DNA from: an uncultured Oscillibacter sp.
GTDB lineage: Bacteria > Bacillota > Clostridia > Oscillospirales > Oscillospiraceae
Length of the DNA stretch: 64,000 bases
Assembly: GCA_910584075.1 (NCBI GenBank)
Contig: CAJTZI010000005.1
Span: 10,701 to 74,700 of the forward strand
Direction: 5' to 3'
The position numbers and the translations under genes were made by a program. The notes below the pieces were generated by a model. It was not told the DNA's origin. It made no database searches and saw only the letters and a list, made by a program, of their open reading frames with translations. Below are positions 9,166-17,581 of this stretch, piece after piece (position 1 is the first letter of the stretch; each line of letters opens with the position of its first letter).

Positions 9166-9320
9166 CCTGTTAAAAGTAAAAGCAGGAACCGTGCACAGGA
9201 AATCCTCGGGAAGAATACGAGGGACGGAATCCTCCCCCACGCACTTCCCCTCTGAACGGAAGACATCCTCTCCTCTGATGCCGCTTTACCGGGCCCCTCT
9301 TCCCCGGCGACAGTGCTCTT

Positions 9321-10124
9321 TCAGCCCATCATCAGCTCGCAGGCAATTTTCAGCTCCTTGACCGTTTTCGCGGTGTAGCGCACCACATCGTCGCCGGCCA
9401 GCTCCACGCCGGGCAGCTGCCGGGCGGAGCGCACCGCCTGGTGGGTGGGCAGGCACAGATCCAGCACCATCGTCTCCGGCACCTGAGGAACCGGCGGTGC
9501 GCCGGCGGCCAGCTGCTTTGCCACAGCTTCCTCAATGGCCCTCTCCGCCGTTTTGGGGTGGATGTTCCAGGTGGAATTCCCCTTGCATCGCTTCACCGCC
9601 ACCGTGGCAAGGCCGGGAATCTCCGCCTCCGCCATTCGGCACATGGCCTCGTCGCCGCTGAGGAACAGTGACGGAACGCCAAGGGACGCCGCGTACAGGG
9701 AATTCATGGTAAACTCAGAGGCCAGCTCTCCGTTGATTTTCGCCCACCGGATCTGCTGGTACTCGCTGGTGTGGGCCAGGGGACTGCCGTCGCTGCCGGC
9801 AGGGGCATGGTAGCCAATGTAGATTACGCCGCTGAACGTGCCGTCCAGCCCCGCCATCATGGAGCCTGGGTGGCAGGCCCAGCCCCGCATCAGCTCGGTA
9901 CCCTCCGGCAGATCCATATGACGGATGTTGCAGGCTCCGCCGTGTCCGTCCCGAACCACCGGAAGAGCGCCTGCCGCCAGCACCGCCCGGCAGGCCGCCG
10001 CCGTCTCCCGGGTCATCTGTCCGCAGGCCTCGTCATAGCCCGCCCGGCCCGCCTCAGTCTCCGACCAGAAGGTGACGTCCGTGATTCCCTCAATATCAAC
10101 ACTGATAAAATACCGTTTTTTCAT
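9321..10124 (-). CDS. dppA: M55-family D-aminopeptidase (DppA-like)
   Basis: 267 residues, zinc-dependent D-aminopeptidase releasing N-terminal D-residues such as D-Ala from short peptides. All residues known from Bacillus DppA are present at nearly the same positions: SVDIEG with D10 and E12, DGHGG with H61, GYHA with H106, the nucleophile-like AHT H118 and NGE with E133. No signal peptide, so cytoplasmic. It is the third gene of a leftward set (APC permease, DmpA-type peptidase, this gene; 12-base gap upstream) driven by a sigma-54 promoter at 12691-12706. It would degrade D-amino-acid peptides brought in by the permease, possibly from peptidoglycan. Confidence 0.93.
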   Translation of the reverse strand: MKKRYFISVDIEGITDVTFWSETEAGRAGYDEACGQMTRETAAACRAVLAAGALPVVRDGHGGACNIRHMDLPEGTELMRGWACHPGSMMAGLDGTFSGVIYIGYHAPAGSDGSPLAHTSEYQQIRWAKINGELASEFTMNSLYAASLGVPSLFLSGDEAMCRMAEAEIPGLATVAVKRCKGNSTWNIHPKTAERAIEEAVAKQLAAGAPPVPQVPETMVLDLCLPTHQAVRSARQLPGVELAGDDVVRYTAKTVKELKIACELMMG

Positions 10125-10136
10125 GTCAGCCTCCCG

Positions 10137-11183
10137 TCAGTCCTTTTCGTATTTTTCCAAAAATTCCAGCAGGCCCATGTATTTGTTCCCACGAACGCCT
10201 ACCGTGGTTTTGGCGTGATAGAGGGAGCTGATGACAGCCTCCTCCACGGCCTCCACCGTGGACTCAAACACCCAGTCGATGTTCTCGTCATAGAACATCT
10301 TCATATCCCAGATGTTCTGATCACTGTAATGGGGCTGGTTGTTGGCGGTGGTAAAGGCAATGGCAATGTCGCCGCTGCCGTTGCCGCAGTAGGAGCCCAC
10401 CCTGCCCAGAGAGATCATGGCCCGCTTGGCCAGCCGCTTGAGCTGCCGCTCGTTCAGAGGCACGTCGGTGCCGATGATGATAATGACGGACCCGCTGTCC
10501 CGGAACTCCCGGCCGCACGCCTCGTTGCACTTCCGGGTGTCGATATGGCGGCCGCCGATCACAAGATTCCCGGCCGCGCCGAAGTTGGTCATGACCAGGG
10601 CGCCGGTGGTGTAGCGCTTTCCGTCCACTTCCAGCTGTCTGGAGGCAGAGCCGATGCCGCCCTTCAGGCCCAGGCACACCATGCCGGTGCCGCCGCCCAC
10701 GGCCCCCTCCTCAAAGTCCGCCGCCGCGCTCTCCACGGCCTGGAGCACGTGCTCCTCCGTGACGTGGAGGCCCCGGATATCATTGAGCCGCCCATCGTTG
10801 CACTCTGTGACCAGGCAGTTCACCGTGCCGGTTTTTACGCCGATGTCCGGGTTTTGGGCCAGCATATACTTCACCATGGCGGTGAGCGCGGTGCCGGTGC
10901 TGAGGGTGTTGGTCAGGATGATGGGCGACTCGATGGTGCCCAGCTCCTCGATCTGCACCAGGCCGGCGCTCTTGCCGAAGCCGTTGATCACGGCCGTGCC
11001 GGCCATAACCTTCTCCTGGAAGAGATTTCTCTCATGGGGGAGAACCGCCGTGACGCCGGTGTTGACCTCTCCGTGCCGGATGGTGACCTGTCCGACCTTC
11101 ACCCCGGGCACATCGGTGATCAGGTTGCGGGGCCCGCGCTTCCATCTGGAGTGAAGCTCCAGGCTCCCCTCGGGAATTCCCAT
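10137..11183 (-). CDS. P1/DmpA-family (S58) aminopeptidase
   Basis: 348 residues, an Ntn-hydrolase-like aminopeptidase related to DmpA (L-aminopeptidase/D-esterase/amidase) and beta-peptidyl aminopeptidases. The N-terminal ITDVPGVKVGQVT and GGGTGM...KGGIGSASR blocks are family signatures. DmpA enzymes cleave themselves at a Gly-Ser bond to free the nucleophilic Ser; the matching site here is G231-S232 in DSGSVIIIIGTDVPL. Some members release N-terminal D-residues, which fits its place between a permease gene and an M55 D-aminopeptidase gene. No signal peptide. Expressed from the leftward sigma-54 promoter. Confidence 0.92.
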   Translation of the reverse strand: MGIPEGSLELHSRWKRGPRNLITDVPGVKVGQVTIRHGEVNTGVTAVLPHERNLFQEKVMAGTAVINGFGKSAGLVQIEELGTIESPIILTNTLSTGTALTAMVKYMLAQNPDIGVKTGTVNCLVTECNDGRLNDIRGLHVTEEHVLQAVESAAADFEEGAVGGGTGMVCLGLKGGIGSASRQLEVDGKRYTTGALVMTNFGAAGNLVIGGRHIDTRKCNEACGREFRDSGSVIIIIGTDVPLNERQLKRLAKRAMISLGRVGSYCGNGSGDIAIAFTTANNQPHYSDQNIWDMKMFYDENIDWVFESTVEAVEEAVISSLYHAKTTVGVRGNKYMGLLEFLEKYEKD

Positions 11184-11260
11184 AGTCTGTCCTCCTCGTC
11201 TTTCAACGAAATTTATATTGGCTGCCCAGCGGCGGGATCAACGCCTGTGCGTACAGCTTC

Positions 11261-12631
11261 TCACTGCTGCACCCGCTCCTTTTTGATCTTCGCGTCGAAG
11301 ATAAAGTAAACCACCGCGCCCAGGGCGGGAACCACCAGCCCAATGATGGAGGTAACAGGGTCCTCAATGAAGGTGTTGATCATGAGACCCGCAAACAGCA
11401 CCACGCTGATGACAACGGTGACGGGATAGCCCCAGGCCTTGTAAGGCCGCTCCAGGTTGGGAAACTTCTTGCGGTAGATGATGACCGCAATCACAACCAG
11501 GGTGTTGAACACCATGCCGGAGAACACCACCAGGGACGTGAGCTGGTCCAGATTCCGCAGGAGGACCAGGGCGATGCAGATGATGGCCTGCCAGATCAGG
11601 GCATTGGTGGGAACTTGGTACTTTTGGGACAACTTCGCCTGACTCTTGAAGAAATGACCCTCCACGGCCATGGCGTAGTAATAACGGGCAAAGGCGATGA
11701 TCATGCCGTTGGCGGAGCCCAGCATGGCGATCAGCATAGCCGCCAGAACCAATCCGCCGCCCCATCCGCCAAAGATGCGGTTGGCCACCTCGGTACCCAG
11801 ATACAGGTTGCCCTCCCCGATCATGGACACAATCTCCGCGTGTGGAATCACACGGTAGATGGCGAAATTGAACAGGACGTAGAGGACAGTGCAGGAGCCA
11901 ATGCCGATAATCAGTGCGCCGGGGAGGTTCTTGCCGGGGGCCTTGATCTCCTCGGCAACCGCGTTGGCGTTGGTCCAGCCCTCATAGGCCCACAGGGTTG
12001 CCACGGTCGCAAAGGCGATCATGCCGATGATGCCGCCGATGCCGCCGTCGTACTCCGCCGGAATCAGGCTCAGGTCAGGGGTCTGCCGTCCCATGACCAG
12101 CGCGCCGATGACGATGATGGCGATGGGGACCAGCTTGGCCACCAGGGACACATTCTGCAAAAGCGCCCCCAGCCTGATACCGAAGCAGTTATAGGCCGTC
12201 AAGGCGATGATCAGGGTGATGGCAATGATTTTGATCGTGGTCTCGGAGAAGCCGAAATACCCCTGCAAAGCCGTAGGCAGGGCAATGGCCACCGCGGAGA
12301 TGGAACCTGCGCCGCTGAGCAGCCAGCTGGTAAAACCGAACATGTAGCCTACCACAGGATGATACGCCTTGTCAAGGTACACCACCATGCCGCCTGCCGC
12401 CGGGTCGCAGGCGCCCAGTTCGGCAAAGCACAGTCCGCCCAGGATGGACACCAGTCCGCCTACAACCCAGCACAGCAGGGCCAGACCCATGCTCATGTGG
12501 GTGCGCTCCAGAACATAGGAGCCCAGGTAGAAAATGCCCGAGCCCACGACAATTCCGGCGATGATGCCGATGCCTCCAAATAGGCCCATTTCGCGTTTCA
12601 GACCAACCTGCTGTTCATTTTTCTTTTCCAT
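11261..12631 (-). CDS. APC-superfamily amino acid permease
   Basis: 456 residues, about twelve membrane helices, cation-coupled amino acid uptake. The first helix carries the unwound GIVVGSGIF motif typical of LAT/APC carriers; the segment WAYEGWTNANAVAEEIKAPGKNLPGAL is the other hallmark. The upstream frame is open to 12751, but the start at 12631 is chosen because GAGAGGAGA precedes that ATG and the extension is not membrane-like. First gene of the leftward set; 77 bases separate it from the DmpA-type peptidase. Its promoter is of the sigma-54 type (12691-12706). Substrate not readable; D-amino acids or their peptides are likely from context. Confidence 0.93.
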   Translation of the reverse strand: MEKKNEQQVGLKREMGLFGGIGIIAGIVVGSGIFYLGSYVLERTHMSMGLALLCWVVGGLVSILGGLCFAELGACDPAAGGMVVYLDKAYHPVVGYMFGFTSWLLSGAGSISAVAIALPTALQGYFGFSETTIKIIAITLIIALTAYNCFGIRLGALLQNVSLVAKLVPIAIIVIGALVMGRQTPDLSLIPAEYDGGIGGIIGMIAFATVATLWAYEGWTNANAVAEEIKAPGKNLPGALIIGIGSCTVLYVLFNFAIYRVIPHAEIVSMIGEGNLYLGTEVANRIFGGWGGGLVLAAMLIAMLGSANGMIIAFARYYYAMAVEGHFFKSQAKLSQKYQVPTNALIWQAIICIALVLLRNLDQLTSLVVFSGMVFNTLVVIAVIIYRKKFPNLERPYKAWGYPVTVVISVVLFAGLMINTFIEDPVTSIIGLVVPALGAVVYFIFDAKIKKERVQQ

Positions 12632-12690
12632 AGTTTTCTCCTCTCTCAAATTTGAAACCATTTTTGAATTCCCGCTGCAAGCAAAATAAA

Positions 12691-12706
12691 AGCAAAAATT
12701 ATGCCA
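12691..12706 (-). promoter_or_regulatory. Sigma-54 (-24/-12) promoter of the permease-peptidase genes
   Basis: Read leftward the sequence is TGGCAT, five bases, TTGCT, against the consensus TGGCAC-N5-TTGCW, with GG and GC at the invariant spacing. The permease start is 60 bases downstream. A sigma-54 activator is encoded divergently 170 bases away, which makes a chance match unlikely. Confidence 0.85.
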
Positions 12707-12798
12707 CCTCTTGTCAAGGCCTGAAACCCTTACCTCGTCTGTTTCTCTCATAAATTTTCCATTTATCTCCAGATACTTTTGCGGACTAAATCTTATTT

Positions 12799-12814
12799 AA
12801 TCTTGTTTTTATCC
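12799..12814 (-). promoter_or_regulatory. Candidate upstream activator site (left promoter)
   Basis: Read leftward the sequence is GGATAAAAACAAGATT, nearly the same as GGATAAAACGAGAT at 14913-14926 upstream of the right-hand sigma-54 promoter. The motif ends 93 bases before the -24 box (83 bases on the other side), the same orientation and about one helical turn different. It overlaps the -35 box of the activator gene, so autoregulation is possible. Inferred by comparison of the two promoter regions only. Confidence 0.5.
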
Positions 12815-12832
12815 CATTATTTGTGTTATACT
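12803..12832 (+). promoter_or_regulatory. Sigma-A promoter of the sigma-54 activator gene
   Basis: TTGTTT (12803-12808) and TATACT (12827-12832) with an 18-base spacer, 44 bases before the ATG at 12876. It overlaps the candidate activator site. Confidence 0.6.
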
Positions 12833-12875
12833 GTCTCTGCAAATGCTGATTTCGGCCGGCACGAGGTGAACAAAC

Positions 12876-14834
12876 ATGAAAAATGCCATTATCCTTTACC
12901 AGAACGATGAAAATCAGGAGGTTATCGACTTCCTGAAAAAGAGCTTTGAAGAGGTCTTTGACCAGTACATCACCTTTACAAACGTCTTTCTCAACCGCCT
13001 GGATTCCCGGGCGGCGCTGGCGGCAGACGCCTATCTGGTTTGGGAGAGCGGCATCCTCCAGGAGGTCAAGGACCTTGTGGAGGACTTCTCCAAGGTCATC
13101 ATGGTCACCCGCAGCCCGGCCCGGGAATCTCTGAACCTGATCTCCGCCATCCCTGCGGGCACCAACGTGCTGCTGGTGAACGACTCCTACGAGACAGCGC
13201 TGGAAACCGTACACGCCTTTTATGAGATCGGCGTCAGCCACATCAATCTGATCCCCTACGACAGCGCCTTGACCCGCACCGGAATCTACGACCAGATCAC
13301 CGTGGCGGTTACCCCTTCGGAGCCCCATCTGGTGCCTCCCCACATCAGACAGGTGATCGACATCGGCTACCGCAAGGTGGGCTTTGACACCATGTTCAAA
13401 CTCATGCAGCTGCTGGACCTGGACGTAGGCATCATCAATCGGAATCTCCAGCGGCACATTTACTCCGTTGTGGAGCCCAACGAGGGCTTTCACTCCAACT
13501 ATATCTACGGCTACCTGAAATCGGAGATGCTGAGCCGGGTGGTGGACGCCAGTGAAAATGGGATGCTGCTGACAGACGCCGCCTATCAGCCGGTATACGC
13601 CAACCGGCTGGCCCTGAAGATCTTCCGGGCGGACAACAAAAGCCAGATCCGCATTGCCGGACACATCCCGGAGGAGGTGCTGAATGCCCAGGACCACTCC
13701 GAGGAGCCGGTGATCATCGAGGGAGAGGCCTACGGCTACGAGAAAAATCCCATCCGCCTCATGGACGACGTGGCGGGCTACTACTTCATTCTCCAGGACT
13801 ACGCCAAAGCCAAGGCCCAGAGCCGAAGCGCCCGGCAGGCGGGCTTTACGGCAAAGTACACCTTTAAGGACATTCTCTGCAAATCCCCTGAGATGTCCCA
13901 GCTCATCGACACCGCCCGGCAGATCGCCGCCGCGGACGACACCGTGATGATCTGCGGCGAGAGCGGAACCGGCAAGGAACTGCTGGCCCAGTCCATCCAC
14001 AACGCCTCCTCCCGCCGCAATGCCCCCTTCATCGCCATCAACTGCGCGGCTCTGCCGGACTCCCTGCTGGAGAGCGAACTCTTCGGCTATGAGCCGGGCT
14101 CCTTCACCGGGGCCAGCAGCCGGGGGCGGAAGGGCCTCTTTGAGCTGGCCATGCACGGCACGGTTCTGCTGGACGAGATCGGGGAGATCTCCCCCAAATT
14201 CCAAGCCAGTTTTCTCCGGGCCCTCCAGGAGCGGCAGATCATCCGGGTGGGCGGCAAGGAGCTGATCGACATCGACGTGCGCTTCATCACCGCCACCAAC
14301 CGGGACCTCCGCCAGCAGGTCAAGGACGGCGCCTTCCGCAGCGACCTGTTCTTCCGGCTCAACGTGTTTCCCCTGTCCATCCCGCCTCTGCGCCGCCGGA
14401 AGGCGGACATTGACGTCCTTTTGAAAAACTTCCTCCGGCAGGACTACCGCTCCATCACCTCGGAGGAATTCGCCCTGCTGGACCAGTACGCCTGGCCAGG
14501 GAATGTGCGGGAGCTGGAAAACGTCTGCACTTTCTACCGAACCATGCACCGATTTCCGGACTATCTGTTCAGCGGTACGGAAGCCGCTCCTCCGAAAAAG
14601 GAGGCCATCCATCTGGAGGTCCTGCGGCTCATTGGGGAAAACACCCGGCTCTCCCACGGCATCGGACGGACAAACCTGATCTATCAGCTGCGAAACCGCA
14701 ATCGCCAAATCAGCGACCATCAGCTCCGCCTGCTTCTGGAGGAGCTGCGGCAGCAGGGACTGGTCACCATCCGCCCGGGCCGCTGCGGCGCCCAGATTAC
14801 AGAGCGGGGCACCGCCCTTCTGCGGAATTCATGA
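12876..14834 (+). CDS. Sigma-54-dependent transcriptional activator (PAS + AAA+)
   Basis: 652 residues. An N-terminal sensory region (1-215) is not one I can name with certainty (PrpR_N-like in position). A PAS-like domain follows (about 217-310), then the sigma-54 AAA+ domain (about 330-560) with Walker A GESGTGKE (361-368), GSFTGA (408-413, canonical GAFTGA with Ser), LLDEIGE Walker B (431-437) and the R-finger region FRLNVFPL. The C-terminus (about 590-652) lacks an obvious Fis helix-turn-helix and looks like a winged helix (ISDHQLRLLLEELRQQGLVTIRPGR). It lies between two gene sets each carrying a -24/-12 promoter and almost certainly activates both in response to a substrate. Confidence 0.93.
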   Translation: MKNAIILYQNDENQEVIDFLKKSFEEVFDQYITFTNVFLNRLDSRAALAADAYLVWESGILQEVKDLVEDFSKVIMVTRSPARESLNLISAIPAGTNVLLVNDSYETALETVHAFYEIGVSHINLIPYDSALTRTGIYDQITVAVTPSEPHLVPPHIRQVIDIGYRKVGFDTMFKLMQLLDLDVGIINRNLQRHIYSVVEPNEGFHSNYIYGYLKSEMLSRVVDASENGMLLTDAAYQPVYANRLALKIFRADNKSQIRIAGHIPEEVLNAQDHSEEPVIIEGEAYGYEKNPIRLMDDVAGYYFILQDYAKAKAQSRSARQAGFTAKYTFKDILCKSPEMSQLIDTARQIAAADDTVMICGESGTGKELLAQSIHNASSRRNAPFIAINCAALPDSLLESELFGYEPGSFTGASSRGRKGLFELAMHGTVLLDEIGEISPKFQASFLRALQERQIIRVGGKELIDIDVRFITATNRDLRQQVKDGAFRSDLFFRLNVFPLSIPPLRRRKADIDVLLKNFLRQDYRSITSEEFALLDQYAWPGNVRELENVCTFYRTMHRFPDYLFSGTEAAPPKKEAIHLEVLRLIGENTRLSHGIGRTNLIYQLRNRNRQISDHQLRLLLEELRQQGLVTIRPGRCGAQITERGTALLRNS

Positions 14835-14912
14835 CAGCCAGCAAGCCGCTGTCTTACGAACAACAGGCCGCCTCCGGCGGCCCATTGTCTGCGGTCTTTG
14901 AATCCCGCCGAT

Positions 14913-14926
14913 GGATAAAACGAGAT
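14913..14926 (+). promoter_or_regulatory. Candidate upstream activator site (right promoter)
   Basis: GGATAAAACGAGAT, followed by AAAAATAGGAT, matches the leftward copy at 12799-12814 (which continues into TAAATAAGAT). It ends 83 bases upstream of the -24 box at 15009. A second shared word, ATAATGGGAT, occurs at 14938-14947 and, reversed, at 12811-12820. Confidence 0.5.
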
Positions 14927-15008
14927 AAAAATAGGATATAATGGGATTATTTGTCCAGGCTTTCTTTGAAAATTCCCGGAAAATGCCGGACAGACCGTTC
15001 CATTTTCC

Positions 15009-15024
15009 TGGCACAGTTTTTGCA
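15009..15024 (+). promoter_or_regulatory. Sigma-54 (-24/-12) promoter of the D-aminoacylase operon
   Basis: TGGCAC, five bases, TTGCA: an exact match to the TGGCAC-N5-TTGCW consensus. It lies 74 bases before the deacylase ATG at 15083 and just downstream of the sigma-54 activator gene. Confidence 0.92.
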
Positions 15025-15082
15025 TTGCATGATCGGTCAGCATCAATCACAGCAAAAAAGCGTGACAGGAGGAAATCGCATC

Positions 15083-16663
15083 ATGTACGACCTGGTGATC
15101 CAAAATGTCCGGGTGATCGACGGCTCCTCCGCCCCCTGGTTCCGAGGCTGGGTGGGCATGAGGGACGGCGTCATCGCCGCCGTGGGAACCGGCAGACCTC
15201 CGCAAGACGCCCGGGAGACAGTGGACGGAGAGGACCGGTATCTCACCCCCGGCTTCATCGACATCCACTCCCACAGCGACGTCAGCCTGCCGGCGTGCCC
15301 CACGGCGGAGAGCCGGATTCTCCAGGGCATCACCACGGAGATCGGCGGGGACTGCGGCATCTCCGCCGCTCCGGTGAGCCGGGACCCGGTGCGGAAGCAG
15401 CAGCTCCGAGACTACGTGGGCGGCCTGGAGTATAACTGGGAGGGCGTCGGGGACTACCTGGATCTGCTGGAGGCCAAGCGGACCAGCGCCAACTTCGGCA
15501 CCGCCGTGGGCCACGGCACCATCCGCGTGGCGGCCATGGGGTTTGACGCCCGCGAGCCAGCCCCGGCGGAGATGGAAGCTATGAAGGCCATGCTCCGGCA
15601 GTCCCTGAAGGAGGGCGCCTTCTGCCTCTCCAGCGGCCTGATCTATCCCCCGGGGTGCTACGCCGGTACGGACGAGCTGGTGGAGCTGTGCCGGGAGCTG
15701 GTGCCCTACGGCGCGTTCTACGAGACCCACATGCGGGACGAGGGCGAGCACGTGGTAGAGGCCGTGAGGGAGGCTCTGGAGATCTGTGAACGCTCCGGTG
15801 CGCCGCTGCAGATCGCCCACCACAAGGTAACCCGCAAGAGCGTCTGGCAGGTCCACTGCAAAACCACCATCGCCCTGGTGGACCAGGCCCGCCGCCGGGG
15901 GCTGGACGTGAAGCTGGACCAGTACCCATACAGCGCCTCCGCCACCACTCTGGACAGCAACGCCCCCCTCTGGGCCTTTGAAGGCGGCGTGGAGCGCCTG
16001 CTGGCCCGGCTCCAGGACCCGGAGCTCCGGCCCCGCATTAACGCCGAGGCCAACGCCAGCCATGCAGGCCGCTGGGGGGACATCTACATCCCCTATGTAT
16101 CCACGGAGAAGAACCAGTGGACTGTGGGCAAATCCATCTTGGAGATTGCCGGGATCCGGGGCGTGGACCCCGCCGATGCCTGCTTCGATCTGATCGTGGA
16201 GGAGCGGTGCCGGGTGGGTGAGGTCAACTACGGGATGTGCGAAGAGGACATTGCGTATATCATGTCCCAGCCCTACACCATGATCGGCTCCGACGGCGAG
16301 GCCGCCTCCCTGGACCACGGCGGCCAGCCCCACCCCAGGTGGTACGGCACCTTCCCCCGGGTGATCGCAAGATACTGCCGGGAGCGGAAGCTGTTCCCCC
16401 TGGAGACCGCCATTTTCAAGATGACGGGCCTGCCCGCCTGCCGCCTGGGCCTTCAGGACCGGGGGCTGATCCGGGAGGGGATGCAGGCGGATCTGGTGCT
16501 CTTCGACTTTGACGAGATCGAGGACACCCCTACTTACGAAAATCCGAAGCAGCCCTGCCGGGGCATCCGCCGCGTCTACGTCAACGGCGCACTGACGGCT
16601 CTGGACGGTGTCCACACCGGGGCTAGAAACGGCCATATACTGAGAAAAGGAAGGAACGCATGA
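15083..16663 (+). CDS. N-acyl-D-amino-acid deacylase (D-aminoacylase)
   Basis: 526 residues, amidohydrolase superfamily, hydrolysing N-acyl-D-amino acids to D-amino acid plus fatty or acetic acid. Metal and catalytic residues line up with the Alcaligenes enzyme: HSHSD (H62, H64, D66), GGDCG (C91), ETHMRDE (H216), AHHK (H246) and GSDG (D404), followed by the conserved MTGLPACRLGLQDRG block. The frame is open upstream, but ATG 15083 follows ACAGGAGGA. The next gene starts inside its stop (ATGATGA), so the two are translationally coupled. Expressed from a consensus sigma-54 promoter. Cytoplasmic; likely catabolic partner of the D-aminopeptidase set on the other side. Confidence 0.95.
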   Translation: MYDLVIQNVRVIDGSSAPWFRGWVGMRDGVIAAVGTGRPPQDARETVDGEDRYLTPGFIDIHSHSDVSLPACPTAESRILQGITTEIGGDCGISAAPVSRDPVRKQQLRDYVGGLEYNWEGVGDYLDLLEAKRTSANFGTAVGHGTIRVAAMGFDAREPAPAEMEAMKAMLRQSLKEGAFCLSSGLIYPPGCYAGTDELVELCRELVPYGAFYETHMRDEGEHVVEAVREALEICERSGAPLQIAHHKVTRKSVWQVHCKTTIALVDQARRRGLDVKLDQYPYSASATTLDSNAPLWAFEGGVERLLARLQDPELRPRINAEANASHAGRWGDIYIPYVSTEKNQWTVGKSILEIAGIRGVDPADACFDLIVEERCRVGEVNYGMCEEDIAYIMSQPYTMIGSDGEAASLDHGGQPHPRWYGTFPRVIARYCRERKLFPLETAIFKMTGLPACRLGLQDRGLIREGMQADLVLFDFDEIEDTPTYENPKQPCRGIRRVYVNGALTALDGVHTGARNGHILRKGRNA

Positions 16664-17442
16664 TGAGCGCCAAGAAACGCATTTTGGAGGAGATCAAGAC
16701 CTTCCCCGGCCAGTCCGGCATCTACTATCAGAACCTGGAGACCGGCGAGACCTGGGGGTACGGGGAAAAGGCCTCCTATCTTGCCGCCAGCATTGTGAAG
16801 CTGCCGCTGATGGCCGCCATTCTCCTGTGGAAATCCAGGGGAGAGACCAGCTTTGACGACAAGGTGACCATCCGGGAGGACCAGAAAATCCCCGGCTGCG
16901 GCGCGGTGCAGTTTCTCAACGGCGACGTGACGCTGACTGTGGGCAAGCTGTGCAAGCTGATGATCGTCATCAGCGACAGCTGCGCCACCAACGCCCTCTT
17001 CCGCCACTACGGCGCCGAGGCCATCCGCCAGGCGTTTTTGGAGCTGGGGCTCACCGGCACGCAGTTCAACCGGGAGTACTGGGACGAGGAGCGGGAAAAG
17101 CAGGGCATCAACAACTACTTCGTACCCGAGGAGATGGGCGGACTGCTGCGGCGGATGTATGACCGCACTCTGGTGGACAGGGAGTCCTCGGATTGGCTGG
17201 AGGACATCCTGCGCCAGCAGCAGATCAACCACAAGCTGGGTGGAAAGCTGCCCATGGACTTCCCCATGGCCCACAAGACCGGCGATGAGGAGGACAAGGC
17301 CCACGACGTGGGCATTGTCTTCACCAAGTCCCCCTTCATCGCCTGCTTCGCCTACGTGGGCCCCCATATGCAGGACTACGAGGATTTCATCCGCCGCGCC
17401 GCCCGGATGCTGGCGGACGAAAACGGCGGCGTGGATATGTAG
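16660..17442 (+). CDS. Class A beta-lactamase-fold serine hydrolase, cytoplasmic
   Basis: 260 residues with the penicillin-recognising triad: S44-IVK (SxxK), S105-D-S107 (SDN position) and HKTG (205-208). There is no signal peptide or anchor, unlike secreted beta-lactamases and penicillin-binding proteins. Overlaps the D-aminoacylase gene by four bases and is the last gene before a terminator. The fold normally acts on D-Ala-D-Ala-like bonds, so with D-peptide-degrading neighbours a role as D-stereospecific peptidase or amidase is more likely than antibiotic resistance. That role is inference; the fold is clear. Confidence 0.85.
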   Translation: MMSAKKRILEEIKTFPGQSGIYYQNLETGETWGYGEKASYLAASIVKLPLMAAILLWKSRGETSFDDKVTIREDQKIPGCGAVQFLNGDVTLTVGKLCKLMIVISDSCATNALFRHYGAEAIRQAFLELGLTGTQFNREYWDEEREKQGINNYFVPEEMGGLLRRMYDRTLVDRESSDWLEDILRQQQINHKLGGKLPMDFPMAHKTGDEEDKAHDVGIVFTKSPFIACFAYVGPHMQDYEDFIRRAARMLADENGGVDM

Positions 17443-17471
17443 GCCCCCCTGCGCCATTTCCCTCATCCTTT

Positions 17472-17504
17472 GGGCGTTCCCCCACGGGGGGACGCCCGTT
17501 TTTT
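17472..17504 (+). terminator. Terminator of the D-aminoacylase operon
   Basis: A 12-bp stem (GGGCGTTCCCCC with its complement, 17472-17497) is followed by GTTTTTTG. Confidence 0.9.
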
Positions 17505-17581
17505 GCCTTTCAGGCGGGCCGGCGGCATAATCCGGACGGGCCTCTCATAGAATACAGCATCACAACCGAGAGGTGGAAGAC

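Noticed and set aside
12786..14720. 644-codon open frame on the minus strand over the sigma-54 activator
   Set aside because: Antisense to the AAA+ domain whose motifs are all intact; composition typical of antisense GC-rich frames.
14951..15082. Longer N-terminus (44 extra residues) for the D-aminoacylase
   Set aside because: The extension contains the sigma-54 promoter and the ribosome site of the real start at 15083.
16660..17442. Annotation as an antibiotic-resistance beta-lactamase
   Set aside because: No export signal, coupled to a D-aminoacylase gene, and the SDN motif reads SDS; only the fold is supported.
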